Assembly (NCBI GenBank): GCA_003176075.1
Contig: PSRN01000028.1
Coordinates: 1-41,260 of the forward strand
Origin: Bdellovibrio sp.
GTDB taxonomy: Bacteria; Bdellovibrionota; Bdellovibrionia; Bdellovibrionales; Bdellovibrionaceae
DNA: 41,260 nt
Direction of reading: 5' to 3'
This document shows, in pieces, positions 40,101 through 41,260 of the stretch. How positions within the stretch are numbered: the first letter of the stretch is position 1; every line of letters starts with the position of its first letter. Both the position numbers and the translations under genes were made by a program. The notes below the pieces were generated by a model, which saw nothing but the letters and a program-made list of their open reading frames with translations, was not told the origin of the DNA and ran no database searches.

Positions 40101-41260
40101 GCGTCTTGGCCAACGAGATCAACTCCCGCTCCGCCGAATTTGTCGCCAACCGCGAGCACATGAATCAGCTTCTGCGCTCCTGGCGGCAGCGCCTGGAGCA
40201 GGTGAAAGCGGGCGGCGGCGTCGAGGCCGTCAACAAACACAAGTCCCGCGGCAAGCTGACGGCGCGCGAGCGGGTGGCGGCCCTCGTTGATCCCGGGAGC
40301 GCCTTTCTTGAATTCTCCACTCTCGCGGCTTGGGACATGTATGACAACCAAGCGCCCGGCGCGGGCTTGGTCACGGGCATCGGCTCGATCAGCAGTGGCA
40401 ACAATCAAAACAATCAAAACAATCAAACCAGTCAAACCGTCGAGTGCATGATTGTCGCCAACGACGCCACAGTCAAGGGCGGCACCTATTACCCGATGAC
40501 GGTGAAGAAGCACCTGCGCGCGCAGGAAATCGCCGCCGAAAACGGTCTTCCTTGCATTTACCTGGTGGATTCCGGCGGTGCCTATTTGCCTCTGCAGTCG
40601 GAAGTATTTCCCGATCGCGACCATTTCGGCCGCATTTTCTATAATCAAGCGCAAATGTCGGCCTTGGGCATCCCGCAGATCGCCGTCGTGCTCGGCAGTT
40701 GCACCGCCGGCGGAGCCTACGTCCCGGCCATGGCCGATGAAAATGTCATCGTCAAAGAAAGAGGGACAATTTTTCTTGGCGGTCCACCGCTGGTGAAGGC
40801 CGCGACCGGCGAAGTCGTCAGCGCTGAACAATTGGGCGGAGCCCTCGTTCATTGCCAAACCAGCGGCGTCACCGACCACTTCGCCGAAGACGACGAGCAT
40901 GCGATCGAAATCACCCGTCACATTGTCGCCAGCCTCAATCATCGCCGATCGGTCCCTTTGGCGGTCAGAGAAATCGAGGAACCCCTGTACCCGGCCGAAG
41001 ACATTTACGGGATTATTTCCAAGGACAGCAAAATCCCCTACGACGTCCGCCAAGTGATCGCAAGGCTGGTGGATGGTTCTTTTTTGCAGGAGTTCAAAGC
41101 CAATTACGGTTCAACCCTGGTGTGTGGATTTGCCCACCTTTGGGGATATCCCGTCGGCGTGATCGCCAATAACGGCGTTCTTTTCAGCGAAAGCGCCCTT
41201 AAGGGGGCTCACTTTATCGAACTCTGTGACCAACGGGGCATTCCGCTGATTTTCCTGCAA
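40097..41260 (+). CDS. Acyl-CoA carboxylase carboxyltransferase (beta) subunit, methylcrotonyl-CoA-type; 3' end outside window
   Basis: The 388 codons in the window encode a carboxyltransferase of the methylcrotonyl-CoA carboxylase type: GGVEAVNKHKSRGKLTARER (40-59), IVANDATVKGGTYYPMTVKK (118-137), CIYLVDSGGAYLPLQSEVFP (150-169), GIPQIAVVLGSCTAGGAYVP, GTIFLGGPPLVKAATGEVVS and, at the end, GVIANNGVLFSESALKGAHF. The GSCTAGGAY and SGGAYLPLQ patterns favour 3-methylcrotonyl-CoA over acetyl- or propionyl-CoA, so leucine catabolism is likely. Residues 102-113 (NNQNNQNNQTSQ) are an added loop absent from the usual GIGxVxG-ECMIV junction. It is translationally coupled to the DUF4442-like gene; a biotin-carrying alpha subunit would be expected downstream. 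Confidence 0.92.
   Translation, partial: MSVLANEINSRSAEFVANREHMNQLLRSWRQRLEQVKAGGGVEAVNKHKSRGKLTARERVAALVDPGSAFLEFSTLAAWDMYDNQAPGAGLVTGIGSISSGNNQNNQNNQTSQTVECMIVANDATVKGGTYYPMTVKKHLRAQEIAAENGLPCIYLVDSGGAYLPLQSEVFPDRDHFGRIFYNQAQMSALGIPQIAVVLGSCTAGGAYVPAMADENVIVKERGTIFLGGPPLVKAATGEVVSAEQLGGALVHCQTSGVTDHFAEDDEHAIEITRHIVASLNHRRSVPLAVREIEEPLYPAEDIYGIISKDSKIPYDVRQVIARLVDGSFLQEFKANYGSTLVCGFAHLWGYPVGVIANNGVLFSESALKGAHFIELCDQRGIPLIFLQ
40400..40435. repeat. 9-bp in-frame tandem repeat in carboxylase gene
   Basis: AACAATCAA occurs three times from 40400 to 40426, followed by a decayed ACCAGTCAA unit. It encodes NNQ repeats in a surface loop ahead of the ECMIVANDA strand. Confidence 0.85.

Noticed and set aside
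39998..41053. 351-codon open frame opposite the carboxylase gene
   Set aside because: Antisense shadow of a high-GC gene with clear family motifs on the plus strand; no Shine-Dalgarno or domain supports it.
1..41260. CRISPR array
   Set aside because: No set of regularly spaced direct repeats with unique spacers; all repeats seen are tandem or dispersed palindromes.

Overview
The window looks like chromosomal DNA from a Gram-negative bacterium with moderate to high GC. It encodes TolC/MacA/MacB-type envelope machinery, Tat and Sec signal peptides, many secreted proteins of unknown function, and a Bd3614-type deaminase, a family named after Bdellovibrio. That mix fits Bdellovibrionota or a related deltaproteobacterial-type lineage, but no rRNA or other phylogenetic marker is present, so the placement is inference. 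I found no tRNA, rRNA, CRISPR array or prophage. The mobile DNA seen is an IS21-type istB remnant and a family of short palindromic repeats.

Layout. 1-1.8 kb: a LysR regulator with an unusual C-terminal extension, divergent from a Tat-exported intradiol dioxygenase. 1.9-4 kb: a two-gene DUF4160/HTH module and two secreted or membrane proteins. 4.4-9 kb: a DoxX-like protein, a TrmB-like methyltransferase, a 3-methyladenine glycosylase, a hibernation factor, an RlmK-type rRNA methyltransferase and a secreted protein. 9.1-13.4 kb: a complete TolC-MacA-MacB export operon. 13.5-17.7 kb: MsrA, an RHH toxin-antitoxin-like pair and a second adaptor/permease/ATPase operon. 17.8-19.35 kb: a secreted protein, a HEAMH peptidase-like fragment and the istB remnant. 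19.5-20.7 kb: a three-gene DUF2089/membrane/SHOCT-like operon whose products share motifs pairwise. 20.8-23.4 kb: secreted proteins and a broken gene. 23.5-32 kb: quinone reductase, Bd3614-type deaminase, transketolase, proline iminopeptidase, and a coupled glycosyltransferase/glycogen-debranching pair. 32-35.7 kb: an AAA-DUF4143 ATPase inserted beside a uracil-DNA-glycosylase remnant, a hemerythrin, and a secreted-looking ATP-grasp protein. 35.9-39.4 kb: an operon of a low-complexity membrane protein, a TPMT-like methyltransferase and a frameshifted MFS exporter. 39.5 kb to the end: a DUF4442-like gene coupled to a methylcrotonyl-CoA-type carboxylase beta subunit.

Three cross-cutting signals stand out. 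First, a palindrome of about 27 bp occurs six times, three of them in frame inside genes (trmB-like, macB, TPMT-like), encoding different peptides in different frames, as Rickettsia palindromic elements do. Second, three defence- or TA-like modules each carry a palindrome on or beside the start codon; two of these also have a promoter whose -10 lies 6-9 nt from the start codon, as does the DUF2089 operon, suggesting leaderless and mostly autoregulated transcription. Third, short tandem repeats in multiples of 3 nt expand several proteins in frame.
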